Shown piece by piece: positions 8,183 through 17,298 of a stretch of DNA of 64,000 nt (positions are counted from its first letter, which is position 1; each line of letters opens with the position of its first letter). The notes beneath the pieces are model-generated. The model searched no databases, was not told where the DNA came from, and worked only from the letters and a program-made list of their open reading frames with translations. The position numbers and the translations under genes were made by a program. Source of the DNA: Dyadobacter arcticus (GTDB lineage Bacteria; Bacteroidota; Bacteroidia; Cytophagales; Spirosomataceae); contig NZ_JAASQJ010000001.1 in assembly GCF_011762185.1 (NCBI RefSeq), forward strand, positions 1,364,001 through 1,428,000. The letters run 5' to 3'.

Positions 8183-9748
8183 TTATTTGGCTTTGAGATC
8201 TATAAAAGGGATAATCATTTCTTCCAGTGAAACTCCACCATGCTGAAAAGTGTCCCGATATAGGTTCACATACTGATTATAGTTATTTGGATAAGCGAAA
8301 AAATAATCCTCTTTTGTGAAGACGTAAGAAGTAGATACATGTGGTTTCGGTAGGAATATACGTTCAGGTTTTCTGCAAACCATCAGGTGGTTATCATCGA
8401 ATCCAAGATTCTTGCCATGCTTGTAGCGAAGATTGGTGTTTGTCTCTCGATACCCAATAATCTTCACAGGCTTTTGAACACGGATCATTCCATGGTCGGT
8501 GGTTAGGATCAGGCGGCATTTTTTCTCAGCTATCTTTTTAATAAAGTCAAGCAACGGTGAATGTTGAAACCATGATTTGGTAATCGAGCGATACGCCGCT
8601 TCATCTGGTGCCAATTCTTTAATCATCTGAACATCAGTACGTGCATGGGATAGCATATCTACAAAATTATAGACAATCACATTCAACTGGTTGTTTAGCA
8701 TGTTGTTGAAATTGTCGATAAGCGCCTTTCCCTGGTTCGTATTCAAGATTTTATGATAGGACGACTTAATGTTAAAGTGGTTCGTTTCAAGTTGCTTTTG
8801 AAGAAAGTCATGCTCGTGATTGTTGAGACCTTCCTCTCCATCCGGCGTGTTTTCGTCACTCACCCACCACTGTGGATGCTTACGCTCCATTTCGCTCGGC
8901 ATCATGCCTGAGAAAATTGCATTTCTGGCGTAACCCGTTGTTGTAGGCAGGATAGAATAATATGACGATTCTTCCTCAATATTAAAATACTCTTGTAAGA
9001 TCGGCTGGATCATCTTCCACTGGTCATAGCGGAAATTATCTATTAACAGGAAAAAGATTGGCCCATCAGCCCCTTTCAGATGTGGGAAAACCTTTTGTTT
9101 CATTAATTGATGTGAGAGAATGGGCTTGTCAGAACGGGGATCATTCAGCCAATCTTCGTACTCGTCTTCAATGAACTTACAAAAATTGGCATTCGCCTCG
9201 CTTTTCTGCATACTGAATACTTCTGCCATTCCCTGATCTTCTGAACTTTCCAGTTCAAGCTCCCAGTATATCAGTTTTTTATAAATGTCAGCCCATTCTT
9301 CATGACCGATCCGGTCCTGGTATTGCATGGCCAGATTACGGAATTCCTGCTGGTAACTAAGCGTGGTTTTTTCAGTAACAAGCCTTTTATTATCTAAAAT
9401 CTTTTTTACTGAAAGTAATATCTGATTGGGATTCAGAGGTTTAATAAGGTAATCATCAATCTTCGATCCAATGGCATCTTCCATAATATGTTCTTCCTCA
9501 CTCTTGGTGATCATGACAACAGGAAGGTTAGGCTGTTGCTGCTTGATCTGTGCCAGTGTTTCCAATCCAGTCATCCCAGGCATCATTTCGTCGAGGAATA
9601 CAATGTCAAATCTGTCATTTTCTATCCGATCCAAGGCATCTGCTCCGCTGTTTACAGGGGTGACATTATAACCCTTATTTGTCAGAAACATGATATGTGG
9701 TTTGAGAAGATCTATTTCATCATCGGCCCAAAGAATGTTGTATTGCAT
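8183..9748 (-). CDS. porX: PorX: response regulator with PglZ effector domain
   Basis: 521 residues: a CheY-like receiver (1-120) with acidic pair Asp9/Asp10, phospho-acceptor Asp53 (FLDEMMPG), Thr81 and Lys103 (LIKPLNP), a helical linker, and a PglZ/alkaline-phosphatase-fold domain from about 200 (LLIDNFRYDQW, LPTTTGYARNAIFSGMMP, ILTTDHGMIRVQ). This architecture is that of PorX, which in Porphyromonas and Flavobacterium controls the type IX secretion system together with PorY and SigP. It is soluble and has no DNA-binding domain. It is monocistronic here, and its likely sensor kinase is not in the window. The predicted T9SS clients at 13.7-17.2 kb fit its presence. Confidence 0.93.
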   Translation of the reverse strand: MQYNILWADDEIDLLKPHIMFLTNKGYNVTPVNSGADALDRIENDRFDIVFLDEMMPGMTGLETLAQIKQQQPNLPVVMITKSEEEHIMEDAIGSKIDDYLIKPLNPNQILLSVKKILDNKRLVTEKTTLSYQQEFRNLAMQYQDRIGHEEWADIYKKLIYWELELESSEDQGMAEVFSMQKSEANANFCKFIEDEYEDWLNDPRSDKPILSHQLMKQKVFPHLKGADGPIFFLLIDNFRYDQWKMIQPILQEYFNIEEESSYYSILPTTTGYARNAIFSGMMPSEMERKHPQWWVSDENTPDGEEGLNNHEHDFLQKQLETNHFNIKSSYHKILNTNQGKALIDNFNNMLNNQLNVIVYNFVDMLSHARTDVQMIKELAPDEAAYRSITKSWFQHSPLLDFIKKIAEKKCRLILTTDHGMIRVQKPVKIIGYRETNTNLRYKHGKNLGFDDNHLMVCRKPERIFLPKPHVSTSYVFTKEDYFFAYPNNYNQYVNLYRDTFQHGGVSLEEMIIPFIDLKAK

Positions 9749-9907
9749 AGGATTGATTTTTCAATGTTAACTTAAAATGCGTATAAGGGTAACGAGGTAA
9801 TCAGAAAGCCTTGTATAAAAATGGCTCTTTTAACGTTTTTTAAGAGAGTTGTAAAATATTAAATATACGTTTATATAAAGGCTAAAAATGTGTACCAAGT
9901 CAGGTTG

Positions 9908-10648
9908 CTATTGAAGAAACTTTTTGGTGACTCTGTCCAGGTCATCTGGCGTATCTACCCCGTGGGAATCGTCTGATGTGATCACAGCTTTTATAGCATA
10001 TCCGTTTTCAAGCCAGCGCAATTGTTCTAATGCTTCTGCCTTTTCAAGGGACGAAACAGATAGTTTGGTGATTTCAGCGAGAACATCTGCCCTATATGCG
10101 TAAATTCCAATGTGTTTGTAAAAAGTATGCGATTTGAGCCAATCTGCCTTTTCTAAATTCCTTAGGTAGGGGATAGTCTGCCGACTAAAATACATTACTT
10201 CATTTTTGCTGTTCAGGATGGCCTTGGGAACATTAGGACTAAATAGTATCTCCGCATTATCAATCACTTTTACCAAAGTTGCCAATTTGGTTTCCCCATC
10301 CAATACCGCCGCCAGATGATCAATCGGTTCAGGACTAATGAAAGGTTCGTCACCCTGAATGTTAATGACATATTCGTATGTGCCCTCAGTTTTTGTCAAT
10401 GCTTCAAAACACCGGTCTGTTCCGCTGTGGTGGTCTTGCGATGTCATAACGGCTTTTCCTCCAAAACCCAGGACATGATGCATAATCCGCTCGTCATCTG
10501 TGGCAACAATAACCTGATCGAGATGTTTTGTCTTGGAGGATTGTTCATAGACCCTCTGGATCATACTTTTACCACCAATATCTACCAAAGCTTTTGCGGG
10601 GAAACGTGTAGAAGCATATCTGGCAGGAATTATTCCTAATATTCGCAC
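9908..10648 (-). CDS. kdsB: 3-deoxy-manno-octulosonate cytidylyltransferase (CMP-KDO synthetase)
   Basis: Activates KDO with CTP for lipopolysaccharide inner-core synthesis. Motifs: IIPARYASTRFPAKAL, VIVATDDERI, SQDHHSGTDR and INIQGDEPFI. I place the start at GTG 10648 (VRILGIIPARY), giving 246 residues, the normal length for KdsB. The frame stays open to an ATG at 10723, but that would add 25 residues unlike the family and would run into the divergent gene. Its presence means the organism makes KDO-containing LPS. Confidence 0.93.
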   Translation of the reverse strand: MRILGIIPARYASTRFPAKALVDIGGKSMIQRVYEQSSKTKHLDQVIVATDDERIMHHVLGFGGKAVMTSQDHHSGTDRCFEALTKTEGTYEYVINIQGDEPFISPEPIDHLAAVLDGETKLATLVKVIDNAEILFSPNVPKAILNSKNEVMYFSRQTIPYLRNLEKADWLKSHTFYKHIGIYAYRADVLAEITKLSVSSLEKAEALEQLRWLENGYAIKAVITSDDSHGVDTPDDLDRVTKKFLQ

Positions 10649-10702
10649 GAGGTCGTAGATGGTTTGATCTTTGTAATTAACTCTCAAAATAGAACTAAAA
10701 AC

Positions 10703-11491
10703 TTGCAAAAACTTATTTCTCACGGGTTTTCACAAAATATCTGGCGGATACTTCCGGACGCTGCTCCTGATAGTAATCTGTGGGTCATTGAGTTACGTGA
10801 CGTTACCGAAAAGCAGGTCTCATTTGCAATGATCGATACACAAAGCCGACAACTTCTCTGGCAGGAAAATCCCGAAGGAGCAGAATGGTGGTCTTCACTA
10901 ACCGCTTTTTCAGCAGGGCACGTCTACTTGCATGGCTATCGAAATCCTGAAATACCTGAACCGACGGATCTGCTCATTTTAGCTGCAAGTACTGGTGAAA
11001 TGATCAGGGTGGTTCCCAATTATATTTTAGTTAGAACATTGAATCACAATATCCTCGAAGTTGCAACAAAGCAGGGGGAAGGATTCGTACATAAAGAATA
11101 TAACGTCGATACGGACGAGATAACCGTGTTATCGGGAAATTTTGGTGATGTTGAAAATCAAATAATTTTAAAAGAACCCATTCGTTACAAGCAGGGAAAT
11201 GCTTACTTTGAAAGATTACAGACGTTTATTCAAAATAAAACTTTGGGGCATGTCGCCACCAGTATCGATTATCTGGAGTGCAAACCCTATGTGATCTTTT
11301 CTTACTATATTTACCAGCAAGATAAATCAGTGCAATACCTCCTCATTGTGACCGATCAAATGGAAACGGTTCTTCATGAAAAACTGTCGGAAGGACGTGA
11401 AGGTATAGGTCGTTCAACGATGTTACTGAAGGCGTCGACGCTGGTTTATCTGAAAAATAATAATGAGTTTTCGAGTCTAACGCTTTCATAA
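10703..11491 (+). CDS. Conserved hypothetical protein (DUF4905-like)
   Basis: About 263 residues from TTG 10703 (LQKLISHGFSQNIWRI); a second TTG at 10664 would add 13 residues, and there is no ATG near. No signal peptide or membrane segment is visible. The composition is beta-rich with repeating short blades (WVIELRDVT, FAMIDTQSRQLLWQE, VYLHGYRNPEIPEPTDLLILAASTG), suggesting a beta-propeller-like fold. It resembles a Bacteroidota family I remember as DUF4905, of unknown function. It is followed after 3 bases by the LysM gene, so the two are co-transcribed. Confidence 0.6.
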   Translation: MQKLISHGFSQNIWRILPDAAPDSNLWVIELRDVTEKQVSFAMIDTQSRQLLWQENPEGAEWWSSLTAFSAGHVYLHGYRNPEIPEPTDLLILAASTGEMIRVVPNYILVRTLNHNILEVATKQGEGFVHKEYNVDTDEITVLSGNFGDVENQIILKEPIRYKQGNAYFERLQTFIQNKTLGHVATSIDYLECKPYVIFSYYIYQQDKSVQYLLIVTDQMETVLHEKLSEGREGIGRSTMLLKASTLVYLKNNNEFSSLTLS

Positions 11492-11494
11492 TAA

Positions 11495-12514
11495 ATGAAA
11501 TATATTTTTTGCCTGGCCCTCATGGCAGGATTGTTGTCAGGAATGGAGCGTGTCCGGGGCGGGGAATTGAATGCTGCAGACTCAGTGGGAGTCGAAAGAG
11601 TGGGAGACAAAATATTTGTCTTGCATCAGGTAAATCAGGGACAAACCATGTTTGCGGTTGTCCGTCGGTACGGCACAACAATTCAGGCTCTTCGGGATGC
11701 CAACCCAGGAATGAGCGATCAAATTCAGTTCGGACAAACAATCAGAGTCCCATATACCGCCAAAATTTCTAAGAAAGAATCCAAGAAAGACTCTAAAAAA
11801 GAGGAAAAAAAGGAAGAGAAGAGGGAACTTCAAAAAGCGGAAGTAAAGGACGTTAAGCCTCCGGTAGATACCCAAGTTACAGTCGCCCCAACCCCAACGC
11901 CCACTACTTCCGCACCTATTGCAGGATCTGCGGTTTCAATCCCAGCAAGCGGAATCCACAAAGTCGAACCCGGACAAACGCTATATCGTGTAGCTGTTAA
12001 ATATGGCGTTTTAATGGCCGATCTCAGAAAATGGAATAATCTGACTGATGATAATTTAACGGATGGCCAGGATCTGATCGTGAGTGAAAAAGGCATTGAA
12101 AAACCAGTTGCAGTTGTCACACCACCAGCTCCAAAAGTTACTTCAACGGTGGTTGTGAAGGACTCTGTGAAAGCCAAAGCTGTCGTACCTGAGAAAGTTT
12201 TAAAACCGGTTGAGGAAGTTGCACCCCCGAAAGTGGTAAGGGGAAAGAAGAAATCAGAATCCGGACTTGCAGAGGTTATTGAAACTGACGAGAGTACCAG
12301 CAAATTTCTTGGCCTTCACCGTACAGCACCAATAGGCGCGTTGGTAGAGGTACTGAATGAATATAATCAGGAAAAGATCATTGTGCGGATCATTGGACGT
12401 ATACCGGACACCAGCATCAATGATGATATCGTCATCAAATTATCATCCCGCGCTTTCGAAAAAGTTTCGCCCAATAGCAAACGTTTCCGTGCGGTAGTCA
12501 GTTATCTCGAGTAA
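11495..12514 (+). CDS. Secreted LysM peptidoglycan-binding protein with double-psi barrel domain
   Basis: 339 residues. A signal peptide occupies about residues 1-23. LysM 1 is about 42-90 (VLHQVNQGQTMFAVVRRYGTT to GQTIRVPY), followed by a lysine/glutamate-rich linker, LysM 2 about 152-200 (HKVEPGQTLYRVAVKYGV), a Pro/Val/Lys-rich linker and a C-terminal domain about 265-339. That last domain (LHRTAPIGALVEVLNE, then IIVRIIGRIPDT and VIKLSSRAFEKV) looks like the RlpA-type double-psi beta-barrel. It should sit in the periplasm on peptidoglycan. Whether the barrel is a lytic transglycosylase like RlpA cannot be told. Confidence 0.82.
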   Translation: MKYIFCLALMAGLLSGMERVRGGELNAADSVGVERVGDKIFVLHQVNQGQTMFAVVRRYGTTIQALRDANPGMSDQIQFGQTIRVPYTAKISKKESKKDSKKEEKKEEKRELQKAEVKDVKPPVDTQVTVAPTPTPTTSAPIAGSAVSIPASGIHKVEPGQTLYRVAVKYGVLMADLRKWNNLTDDNLTDGQDLIVSEKGIEKPVAVVTPPAPKVTSTVVVKDSVKAKAVVPEKVLKPVEEVAPPKVVRGKKKSESGLAEVIETDESTSKFLGLHRTAPIGALVEVLNEYNQEKIIVRIIGRIPDTSINDDIVIKLSSRAFEKVSPNSKRFRAVVSYLE

Positions 12515-12745
12515 ATGGACGAACACAAAAATATGAAACACGCACCAGAGTTCCGTTCTAAACGGGAAGAGGAGAGAGCAGCACTTAAAAACACTACCGG
12601 CTACAAATTATGGAGTGTCCTGTTTACCATCCTGTATCCTTTCATTGCAATTTTCACCTTTCTATTTTCGGGAATAGTCATGTTTTTTTCAGGTATCTCA
12701 CGCGTGCTGGCTTACCTGTTTGGAGGTAGCCATGCCAAGCACTGA
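12515..12745 (+). CDS. Small membrane protein of unknown function
   Basis: 76 residues beginning directly after the stop of the LysM gene. The N-terminal 30 residues are charged (KREEERAALKN), followed by one or two hydrophobic helices (LWSVLFTILYPFIAIFTFLF and IVMFFSGISRVLAYLF). It overlaps the next gene by 14 bases, a sign of translational coupling. I do not recognise a family. Confidence 0.6.
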   Translation: MDEHKNMKHAPEFRSKREEERAALKNTTGYKLWSVLFTILYPFIAIFTFLFSGIVMFFSGISRVLAYLFGGSHAKH

Positions 12746-13535
12746 AAAAGAAATCACTTCTGTTTCCTCTTATACCATTGATTTACTGGAAGAAAAGGCG
12801 GAACAATACAACAAGCCAGAATTTATTCCTTTCGATCCAATCGGGATTCCTCACCGTTTTTCAAGAAAGCAGGACATTGAGATCATGGGTTTCTGGGCAG
12901 CTATTCTGGCCTGGGGACAGAGAAAAACCATTATCAACAAATGTCTCGAATTGTCCGCATTGATGGACAATGCCCCTCACGATTTTGTTTTAAATCACCA
13001 GGAAAATGATTTAAAACGCCTGCTGCATTTCAAGCACAGAACATTCAATACCACTGACACCTTATACTTCATCCATTTTTTTCAACAATACTACCGTAAA
13101 CACGACTCGCTTGAACACGCGTTTAGCGCGCACTTGGAACCGGATGATGAGACGATTGAAAATGCCTTGATCGGCTTTCACGATTTATTCTCTGATTCCG
13201 AACATTTCCCCACCCGAACACGCAAGCACATTGCTAGCCCAATGCGGAAATCGTCTTGCAAACGGCTGAATATGTTTCTCAGATGGATGGTACGGAAAGA
13301 CAACAAAGGCGTCGACTTCGGCATCTGGAACAAAATCAAACCCTCTCAACTTGTTTGTCCCTGCGACGTACATGTCGACCGGGTCGCCAGACTTTTAGGT
13401 CTGATCAAAAGACCTGTTACCGACTGGCAAACTGCAAAAGAACTAACCGCCTCTCTGCGGCTAATTAATCCGAACGACCCCGTGAAATACGACTTCGCAC
13501 TATTTGGGCTGGGGATTGAAGGGTTTGCCAAATAG
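12732..13535 (+). CDS. TIGR02757 family protein
   Basis: 267 residues from the ATG at 12732, which has a rare clear Shine-Dalgarno site (GGAGG at 12722-12726). A TTG 12 bases earlier is possible but lies on that site. The protein matches the Bacteroidota-rich family TIGR02757 (DUF2400): FIPFDPIGIPHRFS, EIMGFWAAILAWGQRKTI, HKHRTFN-like and CPCDVHVDRVARLLGLIKR. The fold is thought to be all-helical and the function is unknown. It overlaps the preceding membrane-protein gene. Confidence 0.85.
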   Translation: MPSTEKEITSVSSYTIDLLEEKAEQYNKPEFIPFDPIGIPHRFSRKQDIEIMGFWAAILAWGQRKTIINKCLELSALMDNAPHDFVLNHQENDLKRLLHFKHRTFNTTDTLYFIHFFQQYYRKHDSLEHAFSAHLEPDDETIENALIGFHDLFSDSEHFPTRTRKHIASPMRKSSCKRLNMFLRWMVRKDNKGVDFGIWNKIKPSQLVCPCDVHVDRVARLLGLIKRPVTDWQTAKELTASLRLINPNDPVKYDFALFGLGIEGFAK

Positions 13536-13696
13536 TATATTTTGTTGATATAGAACTATTTATAATCAAATAAATCGCTTAGCCGGTTATTCAATTCAGC
13601 CTACCGTTGAGTCATTCTTCTTACCTTTTGAGCCTATCAAATCTCATATTTGAAACATTGTAAACAAGGTACTTACCTTATTAAATCAATGTAGAT

Positions 13697-15310
13697 ATGA
13701 GACAACAGTACAAAACAGCAGCAGCAATCTTGGCTGTAGTATGCATGATCAGCGAGGTAAAAGCACAACTCAATTACGGAACTTCGTCGGGAACTACGGG
13801 ACAGGACCGTGTCTTTGTTGGCGGTTTGGCTGGAAACATGAATAGTGGGGCTTTCAATACATTTATTGGCAAAAGTTCAGGACAAACAAGCGTAGCAGGA
13901 AGCGCAAATACCTTCCTGGGATATTACAGCGGTTATGCCAACGATGCCGGATCTAACAATGTTTATCTCGGATTTCAGGCTGGCAGAACAAAAGGGGGTG
14001 ATCAAAATGTATTTGTGGGCACCAATAGCGGGATGGAGTACAAAGGCAGCAGTAATGTATTGATAGGGAAGGATGTCGCCTGGAAGGGTACCGGAAATGG
14101 TAATGTTGTGATGGGTACATCTGCCGGTCGCCTAACCAGCGGAGATGGAAACGTTTTTATTGGATTAAATACTGCCTCGGTAAATACCAGCATATCCAAG
14201 AATAATGTGTTCGTCGGGACCCAAGCAGGAAATTATAACAAGAACACGAAGGAAAACGCCTTTTTCGGGTATGAAGCAGGCGAGCGCAATGAAACGGGAA
14301 GTTATAACGCTTATTTCGGATCTTATTCGGGCGCTAATAGCCTGACAGGTGAATACAACGCTTTTTTCGGTTACTCAAGCGGAATGAACAACGCGAACGG
14401 CAAATACAATACTTTTTTAGGAGCTTATGCGGATGGGACCGCCAATGTCACCAATTCCACTGCAATCGGTGTGGGAGCTCTTGTAACTCAATCCAATAGC
14501 ATTGTAATAGGAAGGCAGATTGATAACGTTGGCATTGGAATATCCGCACCGAATTATCAGCTGCATCTTAGTTCACCGACTGCGGCGAAGCCGGGCAATT
14601 CCGTCTGGACCATATTTTCTGATAAAAGACTGAAAAAAGATATATCAGATTACACCGACGGCTTGTCGCTTCTCAAACAAATCAAACCGGTCTGGTTTAC
14701 TTATAACGGACAAGCGGGCATTAAAACCACCAAAAAATTCGTAGGGATCATTGCGCAGGATATGCAGAAGATCGCGCCTTATATGATTGGTACTTTTACC
14801 TACCAGGATTCGCTTGGCAATAAAACCGACTACCTAGATTACGACGCTGGCGCGGTTACTTATATGTTGATCAACTCCGTCAAAGAACAGCAGGTCATCA
14901 TTGACCAGAAGGAAGAAGAAATCCAGTCATTGTCTGAAAGGCTATCCAAATCCGATAAACTTCAACAGGAGCTGCTAACCCGTCTGGAAAAACTGGAAAG
15001 GTTAACTACATCCTCAGGGCCAAATTTGAACAATGGCAATGGTGAAAATGTAGCTGCAAGAATCGAACAAAATGCTCCGAATGGTTTTTCACAAAAGACT
15101 TCCATCAAATACTTCATTCCGCAATCTGTGAAAACGGCAGTGATTAATATCTACTCCGCAAATGGCGTTAAAGCAGAAAGCTACAACATTCAGGAACGTG
15201 GGGAAGGAGAATTAACCCTTTCTGCAACCGAGTTCAAAGGTGGTATTCACATTTATGAGCTCGTTACAGATGGACAAAGTTCCGGGACTAAAAAGATGTT
15301 GGTTAAATAG
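13697..15310 (+). CDS. Secreted fibre-like protein: head repeats, S74 chaperone, T9SS sorting domain
   Basis: 537 residues. Signal peptide about 1-23 (ending VKAQ). Residues 38-275 hold about ten imperfect repeats of roughly 22 residues with the pattern N-x-F-x-G-x-x-S/A-G-x-x-N, like trimeric fibre or YadA-type head repeats. Residues 305-400 are a Peptidase_S74 intramolecular chaperone with SDKRLKKDI; by family knowledge the Ser308-Lys313 pair is the self-cleavage dyad. A coiled coil follows (about 395-438). Residues 458-537 are a T9SS type A C-terminal sorting domain ending in MLVK. It should reach the cell surface through T9SS. A paralogue follows immediately. Confidence 0.88.
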   Translation: MRQQYKTAAAILAVVCMISEVKAQLNYGTSSGTTGQDRVFVGGLAGNMNSGAFNTFIGKSSGQTSVAGSANTFLGYYSGYANDAGSNNVYLGFQAGRTKGGDQNVFVGTNSGMEYKGSSNVLIGKDVAWKGTGNGNVVMGTSAGRLTSGDGNVFIGLNTASVNTSISKNNVFVGTQAGNYNKNTKENAFFGYEAGERNETGSYNAYFGSYSGANSLTGEYNAFFGYSSGMNNANGKYNTFLGAYADGTANVTNSTAIGVGALVTQSNSIVIGRQIDNVGIGISAPNYQLHLSSPTAAKPGNSVWTIFSDKRLKKDISDYTDGLSLLKQIKPVWFTYNGQAGIKTTKKFVGIIAQDMQKIAPYMIGTFTYQDSLGNKTDYLDYDAGAVTYMLINSVKEQQVIIDQKEEEIQSLSERLSKSDKLQQELLTRLEKLERLTTSSGPNLNNGNGENVAARIEQNAPNGFSQKTSIKYFIPQSVKTAVINIYSANGVKAESYNIQERGEGELTLSATEFKGGIHIYELVTDGQSSGTKKMLVK

Positions 15311-15336
15311 AGAATGTGATTCTATTACGAATGATA

Positions 15337-15364
15337 AAAGGGTTTCTTCGGAGACCCTTTTTTT
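15337..15364 (+). terminator. Rho-independent terminator after first fibre gene
   Basis: AAAGGGTTTC, loop TTCG, GAGACCCTTT (10-bp stem with one G-U pair and a stable UUCG loop) followed by further T residues. It separates the two paralogues, so each probably has its own promoter in the 289 bases between them. The rest of that gap is AT-rich; a TTCCTTTG near 15514 is a weak -7 candidate. Confidence 0.85.
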
Positions 15365-15599
15365 GTTTGACCTGGCTGAGAGATAGCATTCGAACTAATA
15401 CGCTTATATCTCTTCAAAGCCATTACAGATACGGCAATTTTATTCGTAATATTCTAATTAACAATAAGTTATAAGTACTTCCCGGTGGATAATTCGCCTA
15501 ACCGATTGTTCATTCCTTTGCATTATTCCTCTCCCCAGACGTCAGATTTGTAGCTGCTACAATAGCAGATAACAAATTTTAAAACAAAACATTTACAAA

Positions 15600-17225
15600 A
15601 TGAAAAAATGGCACAAAACAGCGCTGGTGCTGATGATGATTGCTTGCTCGGTTGAGCAGATGAATGCACAGGGGACGCAATATGGAACTGGTGCCGGGGT
15701 TGGCGGGCAATATCGCGCTTTTTTTGGCATAGACGCAGGAAAGGTAAATACAGCAAAAGATAACACATTCATTGGCCATCAAACAGGATTAGCCAATTCA
15801 GCTGGTGCATCCAACACGTTTGTCGGATCAGCCGCAGGGCTTAAAAATGTTGCGGGTAACAACAATACATTTAACGGATCATATGCTGGATCGTCTAATG
15901 ACAACGGTAGCGAAAATACCTTTACGGGTGCCTTAGCGGGTTTCAGAAATGTTTCAGGTGTGCAAAATACTTTTATGGGCGCCAGTGCTGGGATAAGGAA
16001 TGCCCAAGGCTCGTTCAACAGTTTTGTGGGCTTTGAGGCAGGTGCGAACAATGATGATGGAAAGGAAAATGCTTATTTTGGATCGCAGTCTGGGAGGAAC
16101 AGTAAATTTGGGCTATGGAACGTTTTTTTGGGATCAAAGGCAGGTTTTAATAGCGATAATTCCGGTGCTAACACATTCGTTGGTTACGAGTCCGGATACT
16201 CAAGTACGGGATCGCAAAATACGTTTATAGGTACTTGGGCTGGTAAATCCAACATAAAAGGGGATCAAAACAGTTCACTTGGATTTAGTGCAGGAGCAAG
16301 TAATACGAGTGGCAGATTTAATACCTACTTAGGTGCTTGGGCGGATGGTAGTCCAATCTTGGAAAATGCGACAGCAATAGGTGCATTTGCTAAAGTAACT
16401 AAGGATAATTGTTTGGTGTTAGGTTCTTCTAGTGCATACGTGGGAATTGGAATTTCCGCACCTAGCTATCATTTACAATTAGATTATTCTGACGCGGCTA
16501 AACTAGGTTCATCTACCTGGACTATATGGTCCGATCAGCGACTAAAAAAGGATATCTCAGATTTCACAGACGGTCTGGACCTTTTGCAGCAAATCAAACC
16601 AGTTTGGTTTAGTTATAACGGAGAAGCAGGGATCAAAACTGATAAGAAATTTGTAGGTGTGATTGCGCAGGATATGCAGAAAATTGCTCCTTATACCGTT
16701 GGTTCTGCTGTTTATCAGGATTCTCTTGGCAATAAAACCGAATACCTCGACTATGACGCTAACGCGGTTACTTATTTGTTGATCAACTCCGTCAAAGAAC
16801 AGCAGGTGATCATTGAGCAAAAAGAAGCCAAAATCCAGGAAGTGAGTGCGCAGGTTAATGAACTGACCAAGCGCCTGGCCCAATTAGAGCGCATTGTTGC
16901 TACTGGTTCCCCGAAATCGTTAAATGGAAACGCGGCTGCACGCCAGGATGGCGAACCGAATGAGAATGGTGTGATCCTTTTGCAAAATGCGCCGAATGGC
17001 TTTTCACAAAAGACATCCATCAAATACTTCATTCCGCAATCTGTGAAAGAGGCGTTGGTCAATATTTATTCCGTGGATGGGGTGAAGGTGAATTCTTACC
17101 CGGTTAGCCAGCGTGGTGAAGGTGCATTGGAAATCTCAGCAACCGAATTCCGCAGCGGCGTTTTTGTTTATGATCTGATTACCGACGGCAAAAGCAATGG
17201 TGCCAAGAAAATGGTCGTGAAATAA
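15600..17225 (+). CDS. Second fibre-like protein, paralogue of the preceding gene
   Basis: 541 residues with the same plan as the gene before it: signal peptide about 1-24 (ending MNAQ), head-type repeats about 40-265 (NTFVGSAAGLKNVAG and similar), S74 chaperone with SDQRLKKDI (Ser311, Lys316), coiled coil about 395-432, and a T9SS sorting domain about 458-541. The chaperone and sorting domains are nearly identical between the two, whereas the repeat heads have diverged strongly, as expected for a tandem duplication under different surface selection. A bidirectional terminator follows. Confidence 0.88.
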   Translation: MKKWHKTALVLMMIACSVEQMNAQGTQYGTGAGVGGQYRAFFGIDAGKVNTAKDNTFIGHQTGLANSAGASNTFVGSAAGLKNVAGNNNTFNGSYAGSSNDNGSENTFTGALAGFRNVSGVQNTFMGASAGIRNAQGSFNSFVGFEAGANNDDGKENAYFGSQSGRNSKFGLWNVFLGSKAGFNSDNSGANTFVGYESGYSSTGSQNTFIGTWAGKSNIKGDQNSSLGFSAGASNTSGRFNTYLGAWADGSPILENATAIGAFAKVTKDNCLVLGSSSAYVGIGISAPSYHLQLDYSDAAKLGSSTWTIWSDQRLKKDISDFTDGLDLLQQIKPVWFSYNGEAGIKTDKKFVGVIAQDMQKIAPYTVGSAVYQDSLGNKTEYLDYDANAVTYLLINSVKEQQVIIEQKEAKIQEVSAQVNELTKRLAQLERIVATGSPKSLNGNAAARQDGEPNENGVILLQNAPNGFSQKTSIKYFIPQSVKEALVNIYSVDGVKVNSYPVSQRGEGALEISATEFRSGVFVYDLITDGKSNGAKKMVVK

Positions 17226-17249
17226 CATTAACACACATTATAAAGCAAA

Positions 17250-17276
17250 AAGGAGGCTACATCACGAAGCCTCCTT
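17250..17276. terminator. Bidirectional terminator between convergent genes
   Basis: AAGGAGGCT and AGCCTCCTT form a perfect 9-bp stem with a 9-base loop, flanked by A-rich and T-rich sequence. It can serve both the fibre gene and the minus-strand sugar dehydrogenase. Confidence 0.75.
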
Positions 17277-17298
17277 CTTGCGTTTTTAGCTTTCTCTT

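Noticed and set aside
8183-9748. PglZ domain as a sign of a BREX phage-defence system.
   Set aside because: The domain is fused to a receiver with PorX layout, and no brx genes (methylase, BrxC, BrxL) lie nearby.
10649-10723. Long N-terminus of KdsB starting at 10723.
   Set aside because: The 25 extra residues do not fit KdsB, and they overlap the start region of the divergent gene; GTG 10648 gives the normal length.
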